Shown one piece after another: positions 22,776 to 35,999 of a DNA stretch of 64,000 nt. The position numbers and the translations under genes were made by a program. Position 1 is the stretch's first letter; each line of letters begins with the position of its first letter. The DNA is from Heterotrichella gracilis (Eukaryota; Sar; Xanthophyceae; Tribonematales; Xanthonemataceae): positions 62,001 to 126,000 of the forward strand of contig JAULBX010032367.1 of the NCBI GenBank assembly GCA_032358255.1. Reading direction: 5' to 3'. The notes below the pieces were generated by a model. The model worked only from the letters and a program-made list of their open reading frames with translations. It made no database searches and was not told the DNA's origin.

Positions 22776-23638
22776 TGGACAAATGAGTTTCAAAGTCAAA
22801 GGGGCAGTGCTGCCGCAGGTCTGGACAGAGGCAGACTGCCTGAGTGGACGAGGTGGAATGCAGACGTCCACTGAGTGGACGAGTTGGTATGCAGTCTTGC
22901 AATGCACTGCCACAGCCCGTAGCATCCACATTTTTCGATGCCCAGCGGCAAGGCCATGGCAGTTATACGGCATTTTTCACCCGGGTAACAATTTTCGTGT
23001 GGACTCAAATGAATGAGGTTTTGGTTGGCACATGCAGGGTTTTTGGCGCAATGAGTGACAATCTCTGTTCCCTGCCAGTGCCAGAAGTGTCGAATGCTGA
23101 GGGTTTTGCTGTTGGAAATAGTTCATTTCATGCAATTTGCTGCCGGGTGACAAATCACTCTTGACAGTCACGTTAAATTGGGTCCTGTCGAGTATTCACT
23201 GACAGGAAAATTTTGAAGTGTTTGCCGATTGACCAATGACTATGCAATATTTCACCCAACATTGAAAACCTGCGCAATAGAGTCTGATTTGTGGGTTACT
23301 GCAAGCCTCAAAATTTGCTAGAGGCAGCGCGGGAATCGTTCATTTTACCAAATGATTGTCGTGCATCATTACCTTTCCTGACTGTCACTGTGTGCAAGTC
23401 CTGAATGGCTTTTAATGTGCAAACGATCATGTTTCACACAAGTTGGCTGTCAGATTAGCGGATGCATGCCTAGGCTCTGAGTCTGAGTCAGCCTGAAAGT
23501 CACTGGCTCAGACTCTTGAGGCTCAGCTCAGCTGAACCTGTCATGTATTGCCACGGTGATTGATTTACGGACAGTGTCCTTGCCAAGAAAGCATCACAAA
23601 TTGTCCATCATGGTGTAGCTGTGACATTGACAGTCCCA
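22776..23638. other. region between convergent genes
   Basis: This is 860 bp between the CYP97B stop and the stop of the coiled-coil gene on the other strand. It is AT-rich and should hold two 3' UTRs. I recognise no coding sequence. Confidence 0.4.
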
Positions 23639-26600
23639 TCAAGCCTTGGTAGAGCCTTGGCCAGCAACCCTTGCCTCGCATTTGGCTGTGAACTTCATCG
23701 CCCTGTGCTTGATCACCTCCCTGTCCAGCACCGCATCATCGTCATCACCATCCGACTCATCGGAGGCAACCTGGCCAAAGGGGAGGTCCCCTGCCGGAAA
23801 GCCGTGCTGACTGCTGTGGCCGCCACCACGGGCTGGAGACGATTCTGGCAGGCCTGCTTGGGCTGATTCGGGTGCTGTAAGGGTTACAGCTGCCTCGCCT
23901 GCGCCTGTGTCGCTCTGTGAGAGCGTGGTGTCGCGGAACCTCAGGGACCGAGACTTGAAGCTGGCAGCACCTGCCTTGTATGGGCTGGAATTGGACAGTT
24001 TTGCCTACAAGCGCACCAAGAGACACAGTCAGCATCAATACGCCGCTGCCTTTTCGCATTCAGCCAGTGGCCCCCTTACTACGCCTCTGTGCGTTCCCTT
24101 TCTTAAAGTTTCTTTCTTTCTTTCTTCTTGAATTTTCATGACAAGTTTGAATGGAAAAAGTCTTCAGTGCCTATTTAAATCTTGTGTCATGATCAGTGCA
24201 AGGAAACCACATTGTAACTAAACTTGTTGCTTAGAAATCAGCACGTTGCAGGACAAAGAGTAACTTGGGTTTGACGCACTGCCTGCCAGGCTAGCCTCTG
24301 CATTGTGCAGCAGCCGCTGGGATGGCTTCACTAATCCTTACGCACTGTGAGTGACCGCTGTTTGTATGCGCCTTAAGGTCCAACGTTTAATGCCTGCACA
24401 TCTTACCTGCGCTGCATTCCCAGGGGTGGTTCTCCGGTTGAAAGAATCCACCAGCCAAGCAGGCCCTGTCCATGTCCTGCGCTTGAAGCCCTTCATGAGC
24501 TCCAATTCTGATGGTAGCAGCCTGCCCCGGTCCATGTCCACAGAGGAGGTGTCCTCTTCGCCTGGCTCTCCTGGACCAGCTATCCTTAGCAGAGTGTTGA
24601 GCTTCTCTGATACCTCCTGTACGTAAAAGGGAAGTTTTAAGCCATTTGATCCAAATCCTGAATTACAACCCAGCGCCTTCAACCAATGTCACATGTCACA
24701 AAAATGAAACACATTATTCCTCTTTCCTGGTTGTGCACTACGAAAATTAATGGCGAAACATGTCCTAGCTGTTCAAAGTTGCTGATGCACAGGTTATCTA
24801 TTATTAATGTAGTGTTGACTGCAAAGCATCACTACAACAACAATTACCTGCATCATGATAGGCAGGTCAGGGAAGAAATAGTTGTCTTCACTGCCAGCTA
24901 CAGGTGCTGCTGAGGTTGTCGGACTGTCCATCACAGATGTGCCCACACCAGCCTCCTGTGTGGCAGAGGACATCCTCCTGCTTGGCTGAGACCCTGCAGG
25001 CACAAGCACACAGCAAGGTTTGCAAGGGTATAGCTAAGGTACATTGCGCAGAAACACCCAGCAGGCAAACACCGCCAGAAGAAATTTGACACCATTTTCA
25101 AAGTGTGGAATACCGTTTTATCATTCAGGATGCACTCAAGGCCATGCTACACTTGCTAAAATTGTATCTACCTGGGGTCAATGCGCTGGACTGGACATCA
25201 GGGAGTGTTTGCCGTGCACCCAGGTCAGGTGCACCAGCAGTTGTGCTGTCTGGGGCTGAAGCACGCTCCATAACATCCACAGCATCCATGTGCTTGTCAA
25301 CTCCTCCTGATGCAAGTAAAGAAAAGGATTTCGATCTTGCAATATTAAATTGTGGACCAGCAATCACAGCAATTGCATGTATCACGACACATGAGCAAAG
25401 AGCGCGCTCAGGCTCCAAGCGCAGGTTTTTGCTGCAGCACATTGCGATGCCAACATGCTCATGCTGAGACCAGATTAGATTTTTGTAGTATGAATAGAGC
25501 CCGCACCCTTTTTGCTGCTTATGCGCCCCTTGTGTTGTTTGCAAAAACAAACACAAATACCATATAAAACCAAACTGGTTTATAACTGGTTTTAATAAAT
25601 GTACAGTATTGTAAAAACCGCATTGTGCTTCATTGACATGGCAGGTATGCGCAGAGATAAAAGAATGCACACAGGTCAGAAGACATGAAAATCAAAACTG
25701 ACCTGGTAAGGTGTCTTCCAGCTGCTTAGCTAGCACAGTATCACTGGTCTCAAGCTTGGATGCCCGCCTGCTGGCCATGCTGCGCGCTGCTTCATCTGAG
25801 GGAGCTGCGTGTGATATGCTTTCGCTCCTCTCCGTCCTAAACGATCCCCTCCTGCTGGTGGCATCCATGAGGGATGTGCGCCTCTTGAATGAGGCAGAGG
25901 GTGCTGCCCGCATGCTGGGCCGTCTGCTGGATGGCTTGTAAGCAAGTATCCGGTCGTTGGTGGATGCATTGAGCAATGCCACCGACATGCGATCCAGCAA
26001 AGCATTCAAACCCTGCAGCCAAAAAGGATTGCTATTTGTACGTCGCCACATTTCACATGGATATTGGTGCAACATCAGATATTATTCTCAAATTGACAGA
26101 ACAGCCGCCGCCACCATCACACTTTTGTCCTAATGACGTAAAGATGCAATGCCTTACCTGCTGAGCGCTCACGCAAATGGCGCGCAGTTTGTTGTATTTC
26201 TTCTTGATGCCAGCCTTGTGCTTCCTGGCCTCCTCAATTTTCTGCTCCTGCTCATCAAACGTGACCGAGTCATCCTGGAAGCCTGCCGAGGCCTCAAACA
26301 TGACTGACCGCGACTCCAGCAGCTTGGTCATCTCCTCCTTTGCCTTGGTCTCGCGGATCTCAGCCAGCCGGACCAGCTCTTGCATGTGGCTCTGCTTGGC
26401 CTTGAGGCCTGGGGAAATGTGCGTGGGGATAACCGTACGTTTTTGTTTGACTACTTGATGCCCATCCCAATTCCCCTTGCAATGTCCAAGGCTTAAACAA
26501 CTAGGCAATTGCAATTGGTGTGCATTACGGCCACGTAGATGGGTTTGAGCCTTTACAACCTGGCAACTTGCAGTGCAGAACAAGTGACATGGCATGGCAA

Positions 26601-29174
26601 AGCATTCTGCAGCCTGCTCAATGGCAGCTGTTACAAGTTAAGGCAAGTACCAAAATCTTACCAGCCCAGTATGCAATGACATCCTCTGGTGTGTCCGCGC
26701 CAGTGCTCGTATGAAGTCTGTTCCACATTATTTCCATTGCCTCCAGCTTGGGAGCCAAGGACTGGACTTGCGCATGCTGTGCAGCTTCCTCCGCTTTAGC
26801 CTTGGCCTGTTTCATGCAAAGGATCTGTAAGCAAGAAGGCTCTTGCATGGCCACAGCTGGTACACTATGCATTCCAGGAGCACATCACCATGTCCATGCG
26901 ATTTTGTTGTGCATGATGAGTCCATGCAGCTTGAAGCGCCACATGTGCTGCAGAATCTGATGCTTGCTCCAGAAATAATAGTATATCAACCCTACCTCTC
27001 TTTCTTTCTTGACCCTGTCTTCTTCAGACATCCTGACCCGCTTCTTTTCGTCGCGCTCCCTGTCTTCAGCATGTCGCTTCTCCATCTCACGGACCTACAT
27101 CACAAGCACGTCCACATCAGAACCCTACACCCTCAACAGAACCCTAAGCCCTCATCAGGACCCTTGTGCCCTCGTCAGAAACCCGAGTCCTGCGCCCTTA
27201 ACAAAACATCTCATCTCCATCTCCCCGATATAGATCAGCAGCCAGCTGAAGAAATGGAAGTGAACAACATGTTCAAGGCGACATCCGAATGCGGCCAATC
27301 ACAGCCGGTGCAATGCTCAATGTGTGACAATCAACTGAGTACTACGCAATTTCCACACCTCCTTCCTGCGGTCCTTGAGCTTTTTGCTCCAGTCTTGCCG
27401 CGTCTGCTCGTGCATCTTTTTCGTGTGCACAAGCTCCCGCTCAGCCTGCTCCTTGGCTGCTTGCAGCTCCCGCATGTGCTGGGTCAAGGTGGCAAAGTCC
27501 TCTGTGCAGCCATCGTACATGTGGCGGGCATCCCTCACCCGCAGGGACATGGCCTGATGCTCCTTCCTGCAGCAGGGACAGGCACATGTGGTCGCACGGA
27601 GAATATCACCCCTACATATGCAATTACAGGGATTTTCTGGGTGGGATGCACACAGGTGGGAGTCAAATAGAGCTCTTCAGAGTGGAGGTAGTACACATGG
27701 GAGCCTGCCAATTGCACGTGCTTTATGTTCCTTGGGCACCTACCTTGTGCGGTCTCCCAGCAAACTGTACAGACGGTTTTTGGCTTCAGCCTCTGTGATT
27801 TCGCGCTCTAGGGTTTTTAAGGTGTCCTCAAGCCTTAAGATCCGCTGCTGCTGCTCAGGCATGCTTTGTGGCATCAGCAGTGTGCAATCCTTGTTGATGA
27901 GCGTGATCTTCTCAGCCAAGTTGGCAAGCCGCTGTGTCTCCTGCAGCAAGCCCAGCGGGTATTTGAGGTTTAGGTTGTGTCCTCCCAAAACCCTAAATTG
28001 CAATGTGCTGTGCTCAAGCCAAGGACTACCTTCTTTGTGATCATCAACGTGAACACCACAAGTGGCCCTTGTGCCGCATGCACACCCAAGTAGGTTTCCT
28101 TGCACGAGCCACCCCGCACACGTACCCCACTGCTCCCATACAACTGCACATACCCCACTGATCCCATTCAGCTACACGTACCACACTGATCTCATTCAGC
28201 TACATATACCCCACTGATCCCATTTAGCTACACGTACCACACTGATCTCATTCAGCTTCTCCTGTTTGAGCTCCAGCTCGCGCCGCATCCTGCGCACATC
28301 ATCCTGCTGCAGCTCGCCCCCCGCCTTGCCCTGGTCAGCCTTCAGTTGTGCCAGGGACTGGAGCAGCACGCTGCGCTCTCGCTTGACTTCCTCAAGCTCC
28401 AAACGCTGCAGGAGGTACACCCAGTCCCCAGGTAAGATGAGGACATGTCCTTTTTATTTCCCCACCACAAACATATGTGCAAGACTGCCTGCTAACCTGG
28501 CTGTAAAGTTGAAACGCATGTAACAAACTACCTAAAGATGTGGTTGGAATGCTTGGCTGGTCTGTAACTGTAGAACAGCATGACCACAGGACAGACTTGG
28601 TTGTCAAGGAAAGCAAAAGCCAAGGGTTTGACTTGGTAGGCAGTGCACTATTTGTCTCACCAACTGTTCATCTTCTGTCATCTCCTCCTCGTCGGTAAGC
28701 CTGGGGGTATCTGAAGTTGCCTCCCCTTTCCCCCGCAGCTTGGGGGTTCGGGTGCGTGGTGGTGGTGAGTGGGGAGTGTGGGACCTGCCCCCTTCCACCT
28801 CCTCCGCAAACATCTTGGCAAGCTCTGGAAGGGACTGAGAACAGCAACAAACAGGTCAATCTACACCTTGCCAACCAACACCTTGACACCACAACACACT
28901 AGGCCAAGCGAGCCTTCTTTTTGTTGCACTTTTGAGTTGAGACGCTGCGGTGAAAACCAGATTGCCAGATATTAAGAGCATTATTGTGCATGAAGTATGT
29001 AAAAGGAGCTGAGTGGAGACGGAAACTGGTGTGTTGTGCTGTCAACGTTTTGTTGTGCGTCCAGATGATGCAATATGGGCCAGGCAGCCCACCAGCACCT
29101 GGTCCCTCGCAACTCACCCTGACCAACTCATCTTTCATACGAAGGCGAGGCAACCTGAAAGATTTTCGCTGCAT
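23639..29174 (-). CDS. coiled-coil protein like outer-dynein-arm docking/assembly factors (ODA10/CCDC151-like)
   Basis: Thirteen exons (29118-29174, 28661-28834, 28238-28405, 27744-27940, 27359-27566, 26996-27094, 26662-26824, 26158-26408, 25703-26012, 25172-25306, 24848-24993, 24407-24616, 23639-24004) join in phase into 827 residues. After a short basic start, residues 78 to about 440 are almost continuous coiled coil. They are interrupted by HTSTGADTPEDVIAYWAG, which resembles the ATG-x-x-D-x-x-x-V-I segment of the CCDC151/CCDC114/ODA5 group. GLNALLDRMSVAL after the coil also fits that group. The last 350 residues are Ser/Arg-rich, then acidic (SDESDGDDDD). In Chlamydomonas such proteins place outer dynein arms on flagellar doublets. 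The assignment rests on layout and a few motifs, so another coiled-coil family remains possible. If correct, the alga has or had motile cells. Confidence 0.6.
24057..24130. repeat. dispersed repeat copy, reverse orientation
   Basis: GCCAGTGGCCCCCTTACTAC, GCCTCTGTGCGTTCCCTTTC and then a TTTC run are the reverse complement of the copy at 3403-3470. It lies in the last intron of the coiled-coil gene. Confidence 0.55.
27118..27205. repeat. short tandem repeat of CAGAACCCT/CCCTCA type
   Basis: About four imperfect units of roughly 22-26 bp, such as CAGAACCCTACACCCTCAA and CAGAACCCTAAGCCCTCAT, stand in a row in an intron of the coiled-coil gene. One unit contains a telomere-like CCCTAAGCCCT. Confidence 0.5.
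28135..28258. repeat. 54-bp tandem repeat that includes a splice donor
   Basis: Alternating half-units TACCCCACTGATCCCATTCA and GTACCACACTGATCTCATTC repeat about twice, with a period near 54 bp. On the minus strand the true exon end (reading NEISV, then the donor at 28237) is part of the last unit. A second copy of the same exon end and donor therefore lies about 54 bp further into the intron. Confidence 0.6.
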
Positions 29175-30243
29175 CGTGAGGGTTGTACGGTTCCTTTGTC
29201 AGCAGCTATTGGACGGGGCCCTTCGACGGCATCCCTCGTACATGCGAGAATCAAATGTGTCGGAGGGTGAAGAAAGACCGGCGATACAGTTCCAAGGACC
29301 CATAAACGTGTTTCTCAACGGCGTCTGTCCGGCCTATCTGGGCAGCTTTCTTTCCAGAGGGTTGGTACTGTGTGAAGCAGTAGGGAACCCTAGGTCCCTT
29401 TATTCGGAAGCTTGACAGCCTCTACTGTCACCCAATAAGCCCTCCTCGCTGTGCACTGCGACAAATTACACTTTTCACTGAAGCAAGTGTAATCAAGCGG
29501 AGGGTGCTGAGTGCTCGCAGCAGGCAGCGTTGGCAGCATGGGCGCCGACCTCCCCGCACACAGCCTAGTCATTCGTTATCCTAGGGCTAAGGACCTAGCG
29601 GAAGGTGGAGATTGAGGGCTGTGTTTGATAACTTCGCCCTTTTCCAACGATGGCCTCACAATCAGGTTGTAAAGTGGCGGTGGGCAATTGGATCGAGCAT
29701 TGCAGTCGCCGTTGTGACCGTACTTCTGTGGCAACCGAAACCAGCACTTCGCGGCTCAATGGGTCTGCAACCACACACTGTTGTGGCCTAGCTACCTCGC
29801 ACTTGTGCTAGCTTCGTGTTAACAACCCAGCACGAGCGCTGAACTAGGTGGGTATCAGAAACCATCTAAGGATCTTGTTTTACATGCTCGCGGACTGAAT
29901 TTACTGTGGGTGGGGGTTGGTCCTGGGTTGGTGTGGTGACCTCAGCTGTGGTGCTCGTGCTGTACTAGTATTGCTGGTTCCAACGGCAAATACAAGCCAC
30001 AAAGGCACGATTTACAATGAGTTAATGCTCGTGTTTCGCTCATTTATAGCCAGCATGCGCTCCATTTGGCTGTCTCAAAGTTTGTATGACCACCCATGTA
30101 TCAGGCCTGTGACTCATCAGGTGCATCTAGCACTGGTGGTGGTGCTGTAGTGTGCACCGAGGAGCACCATGAGCACCATATGCTTGCAGTAACTGGCTCC
30201 ATGGCATGATGTTGTCTTGCAGTGCCAGGCTAGGGGAAGCGGG
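29175..30243. other. intergenic region between two divergent genes
   Basis: This is about 1.07 kb between the coiled-coil gene (minus) and the STN8-like gene (plus). It should hold two promoters and the kinase 5' UTR. A pyrimidine tract with AG just before 30222 suggests that a 5'-UTR intron ends there. No other gene is recognised. Confidence 0.4.
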
Positions 30244-32951
30244 ATGGCAACCTGCAACCAAGGCCTCCTGAGCGGTACTCACCACCCTGTGAGGAACTTG
30301 TCATCAAAAGCGTTCCTGGCAGGGCCAGTCCACATACGTACTTTGCGGCGGGTGCCCGCGCGGCAGCAAAAAACACTGCAGACGGTGCAAGCAGCTCTGG
30401 AGTTTGCTGCCCTTGCAGATGTCTCAGCAGCAGCCAGCACAGCCATCCAAGTAGGTTATTAGGGTTTAGGGTTTTATTCTAAGCTACTCTGGGCCAGCAT
30501 TGCTGTACTGAGATCTCCGTCAGTGGTTGTATTGGACTTCTTGCATCCGCTGAACCCTCTTGTTTGCCCTTCAGGGGTTTGTGGAGTCGGTAGCAACGCC
30601 ACTTCCCCCCCAAATTGCACCAACAGTGTTGACGGTTGGCACGGACTTGGCAAACCTCATCGGCCTCCACCCCTCACTTGATGGCGGCGCGAGGCTGGGA
30701 GCAATCTACTACTTCTTTTTTGCCCGCCCCAGCCCTTTCGTTGGGGCGTTTGACTTCTACATTAGCAACCCACTGGCCAAGGCCCTACAACCTGTGTACA
30801 CAACTCTGGACTTCACCCTGCGGCAACGCCTAGGTGGAGGGAACTATGGCCAGGTACCAACATATTTTTCCATGTTGATGACCTGGGAGCGCCCTTTGTT
30901 TGAAGCTGTTGTCAGTGTATTGCCTTGGGAGGTACACAAGCCACATGCGATCATGGAGAATTAACGTTGGAATGTGCAGGTGTTTGAGGGTGTTCGCAAC
31001 AAGGATGGCGAGATGGCGTCGACCTCTGCCACCCTGACGCCTGAAGAGAAGAAGCGGCGGGTGGTGCTGAAGCGTGTGAACCTGGACAACAATGCCATCA
31101 GAAGTGACTTCCTGCAGTCTGGCACCATCGCCAGGTGTGGCCTTTGCACCACATGCTTGGCGCAAGAATCACATTTAACCCTGCTAAACAGAAGGCTTTA
31201 TTCTTGATGTCCATGTACCTCTACTTCAATCTACAACCACCATCTGTGGGGTGCATGCAATTTGAATCATGCTGGTTGGTGGATGCAGCTCCCGACAGCA
31301 TGGGCTGTGTGTGGTGCAGGGGTGCGGGTGAGACAGGGCAGGTGGAGTCGTACATGTGTGCCCGCGTCATGCGCCATCCGTTTGTGCGCGGGGTGGCAGC
31401 GGAGTACCTGGGCCAGTTTGTGGCTGACCAAAGCAGGGCGGGGTTCACCAAGGGCACTCAGTGGCTGGTGTGGAAGTTTGAAAGCGACTCCACGCTTGGC
31501 GATGCGATCAATGGCCAATTAGGTGTGTGGCGCTGCATGTCCCTGGTGGCTGCGGGACTTGTCATGTATGCACTCATGCGTAGCATCTGCTTGACACGAC
31601 ATTGGCAATGCACTAGATCCATGCACCTGCATCTCCCACAACCATCACGGCATACTGCATGCTGGGCCAGGCAGGCCATTGGCCACCTCTGAGGGGTGCG
31701 ACCGTTCATGGTGGGTACAGAATGTGGTCACATGTGGAAGCATGTCATGTGGAATCGTAAAATATTGAAGTATATGTTGCCACTGACGCTCACTCGGCGG
31801 GTGGTGGCGCAGGCCAACCCTTCCCCGGCTGCCTGAAGGACATCGTGGTGAAGGGCCCCGGAGCCAAGACCATGGGCACAGAGAAGCGCGACCACCTGAT
31901 CATCAAAACCATCATGCGCCAGATCTTTGTGGGCCTGGACCGCCTGCATGCGCTGGGCATCGTGCACCGGGACATCAAGCCCGATAACCTGCTGGTGACC
32001 AACAGCGGGGAGGTCAAGATCATCGACTTTGGGGCGGCGGCGGACCTGTGCTCGGGGATCAACTTCAATCCCGAGTTTGGCATGCTGGACCCGCGATACA
32101 GCCCGCCCGAGGATTTGATCATGCCACGGTGCGCATGGGCAAAGATGCAAATGTCTCCCAGGCCTGTTTTTGTAAGCAGCTGGCACATTGGCAAACATGC
32201 ACATATCTCCCAGGCCTGTTTTGCCAGCGGCTGGCCTTACCTGGCACCTTTTCAAGAACTGAAAGGGCCGCATAGCTATTGCAATGCATGTTTATTTAAG
32301 CGGAGCAGGAGTACAAGCTGATCAGTGTGCTCCCATGCAGGTCCTTCCCTCGTGCCCCGCCACCCATCCTCGCGTGCCTGCTGTCCCCGCTGGCCTGGAC
32401 GTTTGGCAGGCCTGACCTGTTTGACAGCTACAGCGCGGGCATGATCCTGCTGCAGCTGGCAATACCACAGCTGAGGGCACAGGCGGCGCAGCGCCAGCTA
32501 GCTACGGAGCTGGGGCTGTTTGAATATGACCTCAAGGTACGTTCCATAAATACATTGGTAGTTTTATGAGTATTTACATGAGTAGTATTTTTTCTGCGTT
32601 GACGCATGTTTGGCTGCACTGCACAGCATGCTGCACCCATACGTGGACAGCGCCCGTGCCTGTACGCAAAAGTGAGCTACGAGGAGGCAGTTGGTTTGAG
32701 CCGTGGCAGCGCCAGTAGTGTGCTGGTTGTATGATGCGTGGGGCCAGCTGATGCACGCGCGTGCCATCCTGCAGGAGTGGAGGGCGGGGTCTGCCAAGGC
32801 CAGGAGCTACGATTTCACCCTGCTTGACCGCGGCGGTGGTGCCGGCTGGGACCTGGCCTGCAAGCTGGTGCGGAAAAGGGACGCGCTCAACAGGGGACGG
32901 TTGTCAGCCAAGCAAGCGCTGCTGCACCGTTATTTTCTGCCGGAGCTGTGA
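30244..32951 (+). CDS. STN8: thylakoid Ser/Thr protein kinase, STN8/STL1 type
   Basis: Exons 30244-30450, 30575-30853, 30980-31134, 31320-31522, 31813-32128, 32341-32536 and 32775-32951 close in phase into 510 residues. The N-terminus is basic and Ser/Ala-rich, like a transit peptide. The glycine loop is [13 protein letters not shown] (from residue 154), the ATP-binding lysine is in VVLKRV (Lys193), the catalytic loop is HRDIKPDN (Asp335) and the metal motif is DFG (353-355). [19 protein letters not shown] and [18 protein letters not shown] match STN8 and Chlamydomonas STL1 rather than STN7/STT7. [18 protein letters not shown] near the end also fits. STN8 phosphorylates photosystem II core proteins in high light, which helps thylakoid rearrangement and PSII repair. 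Assignment to STN8 over other plastid kinases is fairly firm. Confidence 0.88.
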
Positions 32952-34127
32952 GAGGGGGCATGCAGGCGGCATGTGCGGCTCAGGAATGCAATGGACCTGG
33001 GTGCCGGCATTGCGAGCGCTAGTGGGCAGCAGTCGTGTGCCATTGGCTTGAGAGCGGGATGCAGTGCGTTGCAGTAGTTGCGTGGATGCATTAATCGTGA
33101 AGCTTTGTGCTGCATGGCAAGACCACCTCATGATATACCACTTTCATCAGCGGCACTTTTATACTCGCCTCGGGATATCCCGTCATGCCCATCATTCTTT
33201 TTTCATGTGAATTTTTTACAAGTTGGTTTTGATGCCCTGGGTTCTGTCAGCGGCTTGTCTGCTACAGAACGCACTGGCAGGGGCCATGCAGCCACATTCA
33301 GCATCCTGCAGCAGCCTGGCCTTGTTGACCTCGAGTGCAGGATAATTCTTGCAATACAGGTCACTGTTTCACTGTCAATCCCTGTCAATCCCTGGTTATC
33401 TGTAAGAAGCAGGCACAACGTACAGTAAACTGCCAGCCTAGTGCAGTGTATTATGGTGACGCCATTGGATTGGCAACCCGATTGAAAGCCTCCCACGGAA
33501 GAAAGAAAGAAAGAAGCAAAACGCCCCCACACACGGCGGCAAGCCACAACCAGCAATGTTGAAAAACACGGCCAAGCCGGGCAGCAACCAGTGGAACATG
33601 GCGTGGGTAACAAGGGCATAGCACCAATGGATCATGGAGCCCAACCAATGAGGGCTATCCATACGCTACGCTGGCTACTTCTCCATGTGTCAACCAGCTA
33701 GAGCAGAGGCAACATAACAATCCCAGCACTTGAAAGCTGATTTAATTACCAGGGGTACGTACGAAGTACAAGTGTCCAAACCCTACTTTAGGGTAGCTAG
33801 CCTCTGGCTAGGGTTATGACCTCCCCTTGGGTAATCGGTGCCTAACCCCCTGTCGCCTCTCTACAAATTCAATATGACTCGCCCCATGGCTTTACGCAAG
33901 GAGTGAAGCCCTCACCGCCCACCGCCCCACAAAAGGCAGGGCGACTCAGCATGACTACGGCATAAAGAGGTGTTTGTGACCGTGTGCCACTTCTTTCCTT
34001 ATACCCATCAGCTTGAACCTGCAGCTTCCGTTGTTGCTCTGGCCTTGCACTCGTTTGTCGGTGTCCCACTTGCCAGGAAAGGTTAGAAAGGGTCGCTGCT
34101 CTTGATAGGTGTAGGAAGTGAGTGCAT
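32952..34127. other. intergenic; 3' UTR, GAAA microsatellite, promoter
   Basis: This 1.18-kb stretch lies between two plus-strand genes. A GAAA/GAAG microsatellite occurs near 33500-33517, followed by sequence unlike the dispersed repeat described elsewhere. No gene is recognised. Confidence 0.4.

Positions 34128-35999
<1,872 letters not shown>

Noticed and set aside
28135-28258. Repeat array as a CRISPR-like array
   Set aside because: The units are directly adjacent with no unique spacers, in an intron of a eukaryotic gene.
29650-29790. A possible separate small gene starting ATGGCCTCACAATCAG
   Set aside because: The frame is short, has no motif and lies in the 5' region of the STN8-like gene; it is more likely upstream noncoding sequence.
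33497-33700. Region after the GAAA run as a fourth copy of the dispersed repeat
   Set aside because: Only the microsatellite matches; the GGCCACTGGCTCGCACC core is absent.
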